Below are positions 11,992-22,990 of a DNA stretch of 64,000 bases, one piece after another (within the stretch, counting starts at the first letter, position 1; each line of letters opens with the position of its first letter). Origin of the DNA: Sarcophilus harrisii (lineage: Eukaryota; Chordata; Mammalia; Dasyuromorphia; Dasyuridae); the NCBI RefSeq assembly GCF_902635505.1, contig NC_045428.1:432303106-432367105 (forward strand), read 5' to 3'. Both the position numbers and the translations under genes were made by a program. The notes under the pieces were generated by a model. That model saw only the letters and a program-made list of their open reading frames with translations. It was not told the origin of the DNA and made no database searches.

Positions 11992-13901
11992 GTAAGTACA
12001 ATTTATCCCGCAGGACTCTAAACGCAGAAAGAAATAAATGTTGATGTTACTTGATATTTAAAAAACTGTAATTGGCATGCTATTCCTGAAACTAAAATAG
12101 AAGAAAATTAAATTTGTTACTATAGCAACATATATCTGCTGTTTCAAATGTAAGATTTCTATAAATTTAGTTCTTTTTTTTTTTTTTTTTGGAACATAAC
12201 AATGCTGGTATTGTTGGTGCTGAATTTATTTTTCTACCTTTATTGGGTTGAACATATTTTATGACATTCTCTCAAGAGTTTGAAGAGATTTTTTTTATTT
12301 TATTTTTTGGAAAGAATTAGGAATATGGGTAATGATTAAGTAAAAAAAAAAATTAAAGACACTAGGAAAATAGGTTAAAAATGTAGAAAAGCTCATGTTC
12401 ACATTAGAGTATATTTTAAACGTGATATCAAGCAGATGTTAAATAAACATATTACACATTTATTTGAATGCCAATTGTTGAAATAAACGCAGCTGTCTTT
12501 ATTCTGAATGCACAGGACTAGAAGACTGCTTCTAACTGATAAAAAAAATTATGTACTGTATATACACCACATGTTATCTTCAGTCATTTTAAACTAATTT
12601 TTAAGGTAATTTATTTCTCAAATCACACTGTATATCTATTCTTCATTTATAATCATATATTTATCTAGTTAAAAAAAAAAGTTAGAGTTCTTAGAAGGGG
12701 AGGCAGTACTTGGAGGAAGAGGGAAGAATTAAGGCATTTGAAAAAAAAGTTTAGAAATTTTGGGCCACTTAGGAATAGAGGCTATATGTTATATGACAAA
12801 AGATGAGATGGGAATTGTTAGGAAGATAAGCAAAGAAATTATGGATGTTGGGGAAGAGAGAAAGCTCAATCAATCAATAATCAATAAATGTTTATTAGGT
12901 GACTACCATGTACCAGGCATTATGCTAAGTTCTAGGAATACATAAAGAAACAAAAGGCAGTCCCTGCCCTCAAAGAGTTTACAGTTTAATTGGGGAGACA
13001 ATATGAAAACAAACATATATATAAAGCAAGCTAAATGCAAGAGAAATAGGAAATAATAAACCAAGGGAAAGCACTGGAATTAAGAGGGATTGGGGAAGCC
13101 ATCCTGTAAAAGGTGAAATTTTAAAAAGAAATAATTTTAAGGTGAAATGAAGAATGTTAGGAGGACATAATGAAAAGTTATTTCAGAGAAACAAAACTAA
13201 GATGTAAGTTAGAGAATGTTGAAAAAAGATAATTCTAAAGGTACTAAGAGTAAAAAGAACATTAAGGTTGACAACAGAGAACAAATAAAAATTCAGGAAG
13301 GAGAGACTAGTTAAGAGAAGCTAGCTAGTCTTGGTGGGATACTCTTAAGGCCTAGCCTGCTACAATATATCTTTCCATTGACCTGATGCAATTATTTAAA
13401 TTTCTCCTACTATAACAGTTCTTTTTTTGCATGTTAAAACATTATCTCCATATGATCTTTGGTTTAAAAAAAAAGCATATACATTACTTGCATGTGTGTG
13501 TGCGTGTGTGTGTACATGATATCAATATATGATTAATAAATTTTATTAGTATGAATTAATAATATGATTATATTATCATATATTATTTGCTAATTATTAT
13601 ATTCTAATTCAGTATATCTACAAAAACATTTGTCATAGTAACTTACTGAGTCCTAAAGAAATAGGACACTGAAATGGAACTCTATTTGGATGTAAGAGGT
13701 GTAGAATGAAAGGGATACTACGTAAGAAGGATAGTTTCTGATTTGGGGAAGGTGGTTGAAGGCAATTGACGCTGTAAGTCAAGGGAGGTTGGGAGGTGTT
13801 ATGGGGACATTAGGTGCCAAAAATGTGGTACCAAAGACGAATTTTCCCTGTTTTAGAATTTTGCCTATGGCTAGTCCTAAATTATAGTTTTTTCTTTGTA
13901 G
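11992..13901 (+). other. N4BP2L2 intron (1.9 kb)
   Basis: Lies between the 46-bp exon and the terminal coding exon. It holds a diverged long SINE-headed repeat at about 12868-13150, a TG/TGCG simple repeat near 13491-13514 and AT-rich unclassified DNA. Nothing gene-like is seen. Confidence 0.65.
12868..13150 (+). repeat. Long repeat headed by the CCAGGCATTATGCTAAG SINE motif
   Basis: CAATAAATGTTTATTAGGTG, ACCATGTACCAGGCATTATG and CAGTCCCTGCCCTCAAAGAG are followed by TTAATTGGGGAGACAATATG and then GGAATTAAGAGGGATTGGGG and GCCATCCTGTAAAAGG. Other copies or parts occur at 18720-19030, 47520-47860, 55495-55680, 61100-61480 and 61495-61700. The family is common in marsupials. I cannot name it exactly. 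Confidence 0.65.
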
Positions 13902-14102
13902 TTGATGTGACTAGCCTTCATGATAATGAGAAACCTGATCATCAAGAGAGTCAAGGATATTTTAAAATACTTTCAGAAACAAACCTTTCTAAAGCTGATG
14001 ATATAAAGGATAATTTCCAAGCCAATACAACACTGATTTTGGATACCATACCCAGTCATTCTTGAAGAATTATTTGAATAAAATGCCACATCAAAGAGAA
14101 AG
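13902..14102 (+). CDS. N4BP2L2: N4BP2L2 terminal coding exon with stop (CDS to 14065)
   Basis: Acceptor TTTTCTTTGTAG ends at 13901. The base carried from the 46-bp exon completes a Val codon, and the exon then reads VDVTSLHDNEKPDHQESQGY onward for 54 codons to TGA at 14063-14065. The four exons visible here encode 691 residues to this C terminus. The tail is acidic and polar, with no domain I recognise. A canonical AATAAA follows at 14077-14082, so the transcript could end near 14100. At 14102 there is also a good splice donor (AAAG|GTAACA), only 37 nt past the stop, so the exon could be either terminal or spliced to a further 3' exon without triggering decay. A Met-less frame opens upstream of the acceptor at 13814 but is intronic. 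Confidence 0.75.
14077..14082 (+). terminator. Candidate poly(A) signal of N4BP2L2
   Basis: AATAAA 12 nt after the TGA stop of the last visible N4BP2L2 coding exon. Hexamer spacing to a cleavage site near 14095-14110 would be normal. The overlap with a possible donor at 14102 leaves the end ambiguous. Confidence 0.5.
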
Positions 14103-14859
14103 GTAACAATTTGAAAATGTTTTGTTTTACTAGCTTCTAAATCCCTAAATATTTATCAGAACCAACAATTTCTCTTTTAAAGAAGGAAATAGAACTTATA
14201 GGCTTCTAAAAGGGTTTAAAACTTAAGAGGAAAGGATAATTACAGAATCACAAAATTTTAGAGTTGGAAGGTATCTCAGCTTTCCCCTGTTCATCCTTGG
14301 CCCAAAGAGCTCCCAGTGATGGAGAATCCATTTGCTAACTGAAATAACCCTCTCCATTTTCATATAGCTCTGTTAGAATATTTTTCCTGGTGTCAAATCT
14401 GTGTTTATCTCTTAACCCTTCCCACCTGGTCCTGCCCCCTAAAGCCAAACAAAGAATAAATCCAGTCTTCTTCCTCTTGATAGACCTTCATATACTTAAA
14501 CAACAATATGAACCTTGTCCTCCCTGAATCTTCTCTTCTTCAGGCTAAATATCCCTAATTCTTCCATCTGATCCCCTTCTGGCATAGATTTAAGGTCCTT
14601 CCTCATTGCTTCCTGAGCAGTTTCCCATTTATTAATGTCCTTCTCAAACTATGATGTCTAGAACTGAGTACAAAATACTTTAGATATAGTGTGGCCAGGG
14701 CATACAGATTCTACCTACTTATCCCTGTAGGGATTCCTGTAGCCTAAACTCTGGAGTTCCCTCCCATCCCACACCTGCACTAACAAGGCAGGTACCCAGA
14801 GAAGCTACTGCTCTGGACTTGAAGAGGTTATCTCTGATATTATTATTTGCAAAACCCCA

Positions 14860-15219
14860 TCTTATGTGTTCTTTCCATTATTAGTTGACCAATTAACTTT
14901 AGGTAATTAGATTTTACAAAGGGGTATCTATTGAAAAAATATAGCAAGAACAAAATTATAAAAGTTTGCAGATTGCCACTTCAATCTTTGTGGAGATTGT
15001 ACTCAAACTTAAAATGGTTGCTATGAAACACTCTTTCCTCAGGTTTACTTCTAGCTGTAGCATAAATAGGAGTATACTGGAACTGATTTGAACTGAATTA
15101 GAAGAGCCAATTATTAAATTTTTATTGTGAGTATTTATTCCTCAGAAATGAACAAATCAGGACTTATTGTTTTATTTGGGTTTAAGAAACCATGGATAAT
15201 ATTAAATTTAAATTTACAT

Positions 15220-15274
<55 letters not shown>

Positions 15275-16050
15275 GAGATCTGTTAAACATTTACCAGCAT
15301 GCCTCTGGGCATAGCTGATAGAAGCATTATTCCTGTGTAGAGATAGAACATAGTGCTTTTTTGGCTGGATTGATTCATTGCTGAGCTGGATTAAGCAGAT
15401 CATTCCTCAGGGCTGATTTCTCACTAATGTAACTAGTGGTAGATTCTACTATGAACTCCAGTTGCTAGACTTCTGCCTTACTTATCTTTTGAAACCCACA
15501 AAAAATCAAACGTATTCAGCCATATGATGGCCAGATGGGGAGATAAGGAAGCTGTCATTGCTACTTCTGCTGCTGCTCCCTATCCCCACATTTGGATGTT
15601 TACAACTTATAGCAGTTTTTGCCTAGTTCACCATCTCTGGTAGTGAAGCAAAAGAGGGAGAGATTTTGTCATTCAAGCCTTTTGTGTGCATACAGTCATT
15701 TGTTTTAATTCAGCAATCAACTTAAAGGCTTTTCTTCGTCATCCAGTAAGCCAATAAGTGACAGGGTGAGAATACCTGTGCCTACTATGAAACAGAAGAA
15801 AAGAACCCCTCCATCACAAAGTTAGACCTCACCAAGCCACTATATAGATGTGTAGCAAACAGAGAACATTGAGCGTGCTCCAAAGACTGGACTTTCATTA
15901 GCCAGTTTCCCCATTATACCTCGTGAATCATGCTTTCCTTAACACAAAGTTACATTAGTTTTTCTTGAATATCACATCACACTGCCAATTCATATTTAGT
16001 TTATAGCCTACTGAAAACCTCAGGTTCTTTTTAAACTGTAGTCTAATCAT
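14860..16050. other. Unassigned insert within the CR1/L3 region
   Basis: Contains the (AT)n run and flanking DNA I cannot classify. 15420-15930 has a fairly balanced base composition and may be part of a repeat. No gene signal is seen. Confidence 0.4.
15224..15270. repeat. (AT)n microsatellite
   Basis: About 23 perfect AT dinucleotides. Open frames on both strands here are translations of the repeat. Confidence 0.95.
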
Positions 16051-16399
16051 CTCTTCTCCCTTCTGTGCTTATAGGAAAAAAAATTGATTTTTAAAAATCC
16101 TTCTGTGAGACTTCATTCGATGAGACCCCTGCTGAATTTCATCTTATTTGATTCAGTCCAGTACTTTAGCTCACAAAGATCTTATTGAAAACCTCTCCAT
16201 TATTCTCTGTTTTGGCCAACCACTACCCTCCCACCCCAGCTTTGTGTCATCTGAATATTTAATAAGTATACTATGTCTCCTTTTGCCCAAATTGCTGATA
16301 AAAATGATAAATAGCAACAGATAAGGACAAGAGTCAGGTTGCTGTAGCCAAGTCCTATAGTAATATCTTGTGTTCTATCCCTCACTTTATTTTAGTATA

Positions 16400-16650
16400 A
16401 AAACAACAGCAACAACAACAATAACAAGCAGCATTTTTATGGCCTCTGCTATATACCAAGCACTATGCTAAGCACTACAAATACTCATTTCATCCTCACA
16501 ACAACCCCAAGAAGCAGGTGCTATTTATGATATCCCCATTTTATAGTTGAAGAAACCCCAGGAAAACATAGATTGCCTTGGCTTGCCCAAGACTACCCAG
16601 CTAGTCAATGTCTGAGGCTAGATTTGAACTCAAATCCCCCAAATACGAAA
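16400..16650 (-). repeat. CORE/MIR-type SINE with AAC-rich end
   Basis: ACAACAGCAACAACAACAAT is followed by ACCAAGCACTATGCTAAGCACT, CATCCTCACAACAACCCC, CCCATTTTATAGTTGAAGAA and TCTGAGGCTAGATTTGAACTC, the full antisense layout of a marsupial CORE-SINE. Confidence 0.8.
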
Positions 16651-17869
16651 AATATTTTATATTTTACCCTCAAAAAGAGAAATTAAAAGTAGTTGGCCAG
16701 TTTACAAAAGAATTTAGTCTATAGGATTTCTTTATGCATAGATTATCTAATACCCAAGGAATTCATCTCTTCTGCAAAAGCAAGGTGCTTTAAAAAGCAC
16801 AGAACCAATTTCTCGTTCTTGAGGGGTATATGCTTTAACTACTCAGGTGCTGAATCCAGTAGAGCCTGGAAGATCAAATAGCTCTTGTTTATGTGTTTTC
16901 TTGCTATCAGTTCTTGTAATTCTCATGTGTGTATTTTTTATCTTTCCAGCTTCATTAGACACTTCTTCAGAGCTGAGACCATTTCTGGATTTTCTGTTCC
17001 TCATTTTCATTTGGCTAAAGTTAATCTAACTGAAGACTGTATTCTTCATTAGTAATGCTTTATAAATGGCTTTGCTCATTTCCTTCCATTTGAGAAAGGA
17101 AAAAAAAAAGCCACAGGACTGTTTCTAGCTTAAATAGGAAGCAGGTTATTTGAGGAAGTACCCAATTTCTGATAGACTGCAAGCTTAATAATAACCAGCA
17201 GTGCAATATTACAACCTAAAAAAGCAAATTGATCTTAGATTTCATTAACAGTGGCAGTTCCCTTGGCCAAACATATTTCTGAGGAATGCTGTATTCAGTT
17301 CTGGGTCCATATTTTATGAAGGACATTAATAAGAATTTGGAAAGCATAAGCAAAATTGTGACCAGGATGGTCAGGGGCTTCAAAATCATGCCACCTTCAT
17401 ATTTTCTCTCTCTGGATTTTGATCCTTATTCCAGTTGGTAGAGCTATTTTTGGCAGCAGCATGATTCATCTGACATATCAGCCATCTTCCTCCAATTCAG
17501 TGTTTGCTACAGATTTCATAAGCATGCAGCCTTTGTCTTCATATTAGTCACTAAAAAATGTTGTTAGAATAGGGCTGAACTGAGCCTTGACATTGATTGC
17601 TCTTTTGGTCCTCTCATTAAAGCAGTTATGAATCCATTCAATCCATCCAATTACATGATAATCCTGCACACATCTTTCCATTTGTTAACAAAAATATGTG
17701 GGCTTTTATCAAATGCTTCACTACAAATAAGTTAATCTATGTATATGCTATTCTTTGATCTTTCAGTCTGGTAACTCAATTTTGGGAAGAAATGAAGTGA
17801 TAGATGCCCTATTCAAACAATGTTTAGAGGATTCAATTGAGGTGCTATATTTTAGAAAGAATATTTACA

Positions 17870-18155
17870 AGTTGGAGATAGCATGGCATAGTGGACAAAT
17901 TACCTGATCTCAAAGCCAGGAAGACCTAGATTCAAGTTTCACTTCGAATACTATTGACTTTGTGGCCCTGAGAAAATTACTTAATGTCTCAGAAATCTGG
18001 ACAACTTTCCAAGATTATAAATTACAGAAATTTCCCTTTACCAACAGACATTCAACAAAGTTTAGATGACTCCTTTTTGGAAATGTTACAGAGAGAATGA
18101 TATTGTCAGAACTAGATGGCTCTAATGTCCCTTTTAACTCTAAAATTCTATGATA
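17870..18155 (+). repeat. CORE-type SINE, sense
   Basis: GCATGGCATAGTGGACAAAT, AAAGCCAGGAAGACCTAGATTC and TTTGTGGCCCTGAGAAAATTAC match the tRNA-like head and body of the marsupial CORE-SINE. The distal part is diverged. Confidence 0.7.
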
Positions 18156-18429
18156 TTGAGTGAATCTGGCATTTTTTTCTTAGTGAACCCATTCAGCATG
18201 TTTAATGATTAGCATGTCTATTTCCAAATGTTCACAAATCTGTTTAATAATCTGTTCAGGAATTTTGATGGCATTGGGCATTAAATTCTAGATATATAAT
18301 TTGAAGAACTTATTTGTCTCCATTCTTGGAAATCAGGATCACATTTGTCCATTTCTAACCATAGAGGACCTAATTTTTCAAAGCTCACTGACAACAGTTC
18401 AGCAATCTTATCTAAAATTTTTTTAAGAC

Positions 18430-18705
18430 ATCAGTATCAGTTTCTTTGATCTTTAAGACAATGGGATAGGATTAAATGATTCCCTAAGGTCCTTCAGCCC
18501 TCAATTCTATGTACCAGGTATCAGATTTAGCCCTCACTCCACCATTTTCTAGTCACATGATTTTAAGATAGGTCACCTCTCTGGATCTCAGTTTTTTTTA
18601 TCTGTAACAGATATGTGCCCTGTCTGCTTCATCAACAATGAAGATTCAAATGATTATCAATCAAATGAGATTATATATGTGAAAGTACTTTTTCTATTAT
18701 TATTA
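18430..18705 (+). repeat. CORE/MIR-type SINE fragment
   Basis: CATGATTTTAAGATAGGTCACC, TGGATCTCAGTTTTTTTTATCTG and CAAATGAGATTATATATGTGAAAG follow the order of the CORE-SINE 3' half. Confidence 0.6.
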
Positions 18706-18719
18706 ACATCTGTAAGTAT

Positions 18720-19030
18720 TTTACAAAAATAATTCAGTCTATAAACATTTGTTAAGTTCCTGCTATGTGTCAGGCACTGTGCTAAGCCCTGTGGATGCAA
18801 ATACAAAGAAAAAGAAATAGTTCTTGCCCTCAAAGAGCTTACAATATAGTAAGAGAAGACAAATCCCTGCTCTTAAGAAGCTAATTGGAAAAGGCACAAA
18901 AAGAAGCTGAAAAGGGGAGATAGAGGAAGGAAGGGGAGTAGAGAAAGGAAGGTACTCAGTTAGGGTATAATGAAGTCCTGAAAGTGTAGCTGATAGAAAA
19001 TAGGAAGAAGAATGTGCTGAGCTCCTTCCT
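18720..19030 (+). repeat. Long repeat headed by the CAGGCACTGTGCTAAG motif
   Basis: TAAACATTTGTTAAGTTCC, TGTCAGGCACTGTGCTAAGC and TTGCCCTCAAAGAGCTTACA identify the same family as 12868-13150. The distal part is degraded. Confidence 0.65.
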
Positions 19031-19039
19031 TAAACAGAA

Positions 19040-19640
19040 GCCCTGGAGTCCAGGATTCTGCCCCATAGTCAGAGGTTCCATCAGAGGAGCACAGAGTCCT
19101 AATGAAATGTGAGTATCAGGCAGATTGCAATTTTACAGGATAATGAAATTATTCAATGAGATCATATTATATATATGTATGTATCTCAAAATGTTGTACA
19201 AATATAAGGTATTGTCAAGTAGGGCTAAAAAAAAAAAGAACCCCCCCTCCCTAAAATATCTTCCATAGTTCTTGAAATCCTCACATTGGGCTGGGCCTGG
19301 GGGAAGCTAAGGCTGGAGAATCTTTTGATTTCCAGAATTCTGAGATACTGCAGGTCTAAAGCTCAAAGGGTGTTCACATTAAGTCTGGCAAAAATATGGG
19401 GAATCCTTGGACCTGCCAAAGTCAAAAAAAGAAGAGATAAAAATTTCTTGTGTTAATCAGCAGTGGGATTTGACTCATGGGTGGCCATTGCCCTTTCAAC
19501 CCAGGTAAGATGGGGAGACCTAGTTTCAAAAAAAAAACAAACAAAAACTACCCCTACTGATTTAAGTTCTTAAAGTCTGTTAGAATGCAAATATATCCTC
19601 TTTAGGGTGCTGTAGTTCTGCCCCACATATCTCAGCAATT
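19040..19640. other. Unassigned intergenic DNA
   Basis: A-rich segment with short poly(A) and AAAC runs near 19528-19548 and the phrase GGGCTGGGCCTGGGGGAAG near 19288. No gene or clear repeat is recognised. Confidence 0.4.
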
Positions 19641-20250
19641 GACATTTCTATGTCTATAGCATTTTTAGATCTCACCGCTCTTTTCACACAAGCATCATCT
19701 TATTCAGGCCCTTATTATTTCCTGCAAAAACTATTACAGTGGCTTTTAAATTATTCTCCCTACCCTAATGTATAGTATATGTGGTTTCCAAAGTGATTTC
19801 CTTAAGCACAGACTTGTCTATGTCCTTTTTTCCCTCAGGAAACTTCAGTGACTCTATTGCCTCTAGGATAAAATAAAAACTATATTTGACTTTTAAAGCT
19901 CTACATAACCTAGTGAACCTATATTTCCAGTCTCATTATATATTACTCTTCCCATACTCCCAAAATGGATTTCTCTAGTTATTCACACATGGCACTCCTC
20001 CTGGCTTAATGACTTTGCTCAGATCATCCTATGTGCCTGGAATATATTTGCTTCTTCTCCAGGGGCTCCCTTCCTAATGACTTCATGTTGTGTGTGTGTT
20101 GTATGTGTGTATTTGTAGTCCACCTATGAGAAAATATAAAGTTCTCCAAAGTGGAGATTATTTTGTTCTTTGTATTTGTATTACAAGTGCCTGGCATATA
20201 ATAAGTGCCTAATAAATGTTTGTCAACTGATTGGATAATTTGTTGTGTGG
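19640..20250 (+). mobile_element. L2-type LINE 3' end
   Basis: Ordered L2 phrases: CCTTATTATTTCCTGCAAAA, AAAGTGATTTCCTTAAGCACAG, GGAAACTTCAGTGACTC, TTGACTTTTAAAGCTCTACA, CTATGTGCCTGGAATATATTTG, then the terminal GTGCCTGGCATATAATAAG and AATAAATGTTTGTCAACTGATTGG. This is the clearest L2 3' end in the window. Confidence 0.8.
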
Positions 20251-20386
20251 AAAATGCTTTGGAAATGTTAACGTATTAAATAAAAGTAATTAGGATTATT
20301 CTAGTTACCCTAGGAGTCAGCTAGAATAAATGATTTGAACTCTCTCAAAAGAGCTATGTCTGACAGATACACACACATACATATGT

Positions 20387-20718
20387 AATGCCAAAGAAAC
20401 TGAGCAAGACAGAGATTAGAGACCAATTCAATAATTTATTAAGTGGAGAGAAATACTGGGACCAATGGATCCCAGGGCTAGACGAGACTCATCTCAAAGA
20501 GCCTAGCCTCGAGGCTCTGGGCAGGGAGCTTTTTATGGAATAACAACAATGGAGGGACCTAGGTGGGGATAGAGGGAGGTTACTGATATTCTAATGACAT
20601 TAAGGAATGTCTATAAAACCTTTATCTCAACCATTAAGAGGGGATGGTCATAACCTTAAGGCAGAATACGAAATAGGACAATTGGTCACCCCATTAAAAG
20701 GGAACTTTGGCATTACAC
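20387..20718 (-). mobile_element. Solo LTR, TGTAATGCCAAAG family, complete copy
   Basis: A 332-bp unit starting TGTAATGCCAAAG and ending CTTTGGCATTACA, so its ends are perfect 13-bp inverted repeats of TG..CA type. CATA flanks both sides as a 4-bp target-site duplication. Orientation is taken as minus because reverse-strand promoter- and poly(A)-like A/T signals fit that direction. There are no internal viral genes: a solo LTR fossil that looks whole as an LTR. Intact ends suggest it is fairly young. Confidence 0.75.
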
Positions 20719-20819
20719 ATACATGTAGACATCTATGTATATACATATATAATCTATGTATGCAGGTGTGTGTGTGTGTAGAGAAAGAGAGAGAGAAAAA
20801 GTAGTTCATTTGGATCCTT

Positions 20820-21420
20820 ACAGTGTGGGACAGGTGCAAAATCTCCTTTCCCAAATTAACTTTCAGGTAAAAAGAGAAAGCATTTATTTATCCCTGCAGG
20901 GAAAGGCCCAAACACACCTGGAAGCCATCCCAACTCCCAACATGTGCTCCTGAACCTGACGAGCAGGAAGCAAAACACCCGGTTAAATGGGAAAAGATCG
21001 GAGCCTTTTCACTGGATAGACTAAAAGGATGTAACCATCCTTGACCAATGGTCATCAATGTTGTCTACTTTGCGTGGTTCACATTACTTCCTGTAACTTC
21101 ACTAACTTCCTGCATCCCAAGATTCAAAACTAGGAATAGGGATCATTGTGACTTCCTGAAACCTGAGCCCAAGACCCCATCCTCCCACTGTGGGTATAGG
21201 GATCATGTGACCCAGGCCCATTCTCAATACTGAGAAAACTTCATCCCCTCAGTCCCATTCATTACTATATTTCAATCCTTTAACCAAAGTTCATATATAA
21301 GGCTCCGGAGCTGCGAGCTACAGATTAAAAATCCACTTCCTTAATTATAGGAAGTTAATGAGAGTTCCTCCACCCTTGTTTTTCATTGTCATGGTGACCA
21401 AGTCCAGGGTGACAGAGGTG
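20820..21420. other. Unassigned repeat-like DNA between LTRs
   Basis: Contains ACATATACAT-flanked and GTGACTTCCTGAAACCTGAG-type phrases, and CATATATAAGGCTCCGGAGC near 21292, which could be the TATA region of another diverged LTR. I cannot assign it. Confidence 0.35.
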
Positions 21421-21429
21421 ACAACAACA

Positions 21430-21855
21430 TGAAAAGTCCCCCAAAATATTTTGGTATCTTGGGACCAATCTCTTCTCCAGTAGGAGCAGGTGACTATCTT
21501 ATCACCACTTAGATTACTATGATAGCTTGTACCATTTTTTCCTGCTCAACCTAAGGAGAACCCTGTCTATCTTTGGAGATATTTCTTGCTTCGCCCAACT
21601 TGTGACCCAGCTGATATAATATTTTGCTTATTTTAGTTTATGTATCACATATCAATCAGTGGAATTATTCTGTATTGGTATAGCTGTTCTTGAGTGACTG
21701 GACATCTAGCCCTATAAAAACAGGCTCTGGAAGGAGAAGGGATCTCAGATTATGAAGAAGATCTGACGTCCACTTCGTTGGAGGGAACCATTGACCCTTT
21801 ATTAAAGTGCCATTGGCTCAAGAGTTCTGCCTCAGTCTCTTTTATTTTAGGTGGG
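21430..21855 (+). mobile_element. Solo LTR-like fossil, sense
   Basis: Has a TATA-box-like CTATAAAAACAGG at about 21713, a poly(A)-signal-like TTATTAAAG at about 21800 and the closing phrase TTCTGCCTCAGTCTCTTTTA, which matches the end phrase of the TGTAATGCCAAAG family read in the other direction. The left end is uncertain. It is an old, solo LTR. Confidence 0.5.
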
Positions 21856-21864
21856 AAAATTTCA

Positions 21865-21867
<3 letters not shown>

Positions 21868-21908
<41 letters not shown>

Positions 21909-21917
21909 CATACATAT
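21868..21917. repeat. (AT)n then (ATAC)n microsatellite
   Basis: About 18 AT units followed by TACATACATACAT. Simple repeat next to the LTR end. Confidence 0.95.
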
Positions 21918-22243
21918 GGTTCCTATGGTTCCACTTTCCTCTTAATTTTTGTTTCACTGTTTTTTCGTTCAGTTTACTTTTTATAAGAAACAATGGAAAC
22001 AAAATGGAAGTTAATTATTTCTGTTCTCTCTCTTGGTCAGCCAGTAACATCATCCATGTACAGAAACATATTTTTCCCAGATATATTCGAAAAACCACAA
22101 ACCCCAACACATCTCCTTTTCTTGTCCACAGTATTTTTTCATGTCTCATTTCATTATTGACTTTGTTCTTTTTGACGTTATTTTTATTGGTTCATGCCAC
22201 ACCCTTTGGTTCTGTGCCCCTACTTTTTATGACATATGTCTTT

Positions 22244-22565
22244 TTTTTTTTTTTTTAATTTAATAGCCTTTTATTTACAGGTTATATGCATGGGTAACTT
22301 TACAGCGTTAACAATTGCCAAACCTCTTGTTCCAATTTTTCACCTCTTACCCCCCACCCCCTCCCCTAGATGGCAGGATGACCAGTAGATGTTAAATACA
22401 TTAAAATATAAATTAGATACCCAATAAGTATACATGACCAAACCGTTATTTTGCTGTATAAAAAGAATCAGACTCTGAAATATTGTACAATTAGCTTGTG
22501 AAGGAAATCAAAAATGCAGGTGGGCATAAATATAGGGATTGGGAATTCAATGTAATGGTTTTTAG
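22244..22565 (-). mobile_element. LINE-1 3' end, 5'-truncated insertion with 16-bp TSD
   Basis: On the + strand it opens with a poly(T) run and AATAGCCTTTTATTTACAGG, continuing GCATGGGTAACTTTACAGCG. This is the reverse complement of the marsupial LINE-1 3' end also present at 37853. The target-site duplication TATGACATATGTCTTT is perfect at 22228-22243 and 22566-22581. Only about 320 bp of the LINE-1 3' region was copied. The perfect duplication and long T tract point to a fairly recent event. Confidence 0.9.
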
Positions 22566-22744
22566 TATGACATATGTCTTTCTAAATTATGAGCTTATCA
22601 GAGAGCTCTTTATGTAGCCAAATGGCTAATTAGAAGCTTCTTAATTCTTCATTAAAATGATTATTTTATAATGTTGATGGAATTTTTTTCTTAAGTATTA
22701 ACAGTTATATTAAGTCATATTTAATATTTATTCAATATTTATTG

Positions 22745-22990
22745 TTGTTTGTGCTTTGTTCTCTAAGAGGACCATGACATCGGGGATGAGATGCCATGAC
22801 AGGCAAGTAGTTAGATTTAAGTGAGGGAGAGCTGTGCAAGGTTACCTGCCTCACTTTCCCCTCCAGAGCCATCTGGGTCCAGTGGCAGGATATAGATCAG
22901 GACAACTGGAAATGGCCTTGGAAGCAGTGGGAGAACAGGATCTTTTTAGGGATAAGTAAGAATTGAAGCAAAGAATGGCTTCTTTTAACC
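22745..22990. repeat. Marsupial interspersed repeat (GAGGACCATGACATC type)
   Basis: Second copy of the family at 6130-6720: GTTGTTTGTGC, AAGAGGACCATGACATCGGGG, GATTTAAGTGAGGGAGAG, CTTTCCCCTCCAGAGCCATC and GGTCCAGTGGCAGGATATAG. Similar phrases extend to about 23190 but are less clear. Confidence 0.6.

Larger units (their letters stand above)
14245..18430 (-). mobile_element. Interrupted CR1/L3-type LINE, antisense
   Basis: Read on the + strand, the parts occur in the order of an antisense CR1/L3 element: ATCACAAAATTTTAGAGTTGG (about 14248), CTTCTTCAGGCTAAATATCCC (about 14538), CAGCTTTGTGTCATCTGAATA (about 16238), GCAGTTATGAATCCATTCAA (about 17622), TTATCAAATGCTTCACTACA (about 17707) and CCATTCTTGGAAATCAGGAT (about 18321). 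Inserted or unassigned DNA breaks it up: 14860-16050 (with an AT microsatellite), SINEs at 16400-16650 and 17870-18155, and a sense CR1 scrap at 17290-17400. Thoroughly decayed; no open frame survives. Confidence 0.6.

Noticed and set aside
13814-13901. Upstream extension of the last N4BP2L2 coding exon
   Set aside because: The acceptor TTTCTTTGTAG at 13901 with correct phase shows that the sequence before it is intron.
15224-15270. Hydrophobic Ile/Tyr-rich peptides as membrane segments
   Set aside because: They are translations of (AT)n microsatellite.
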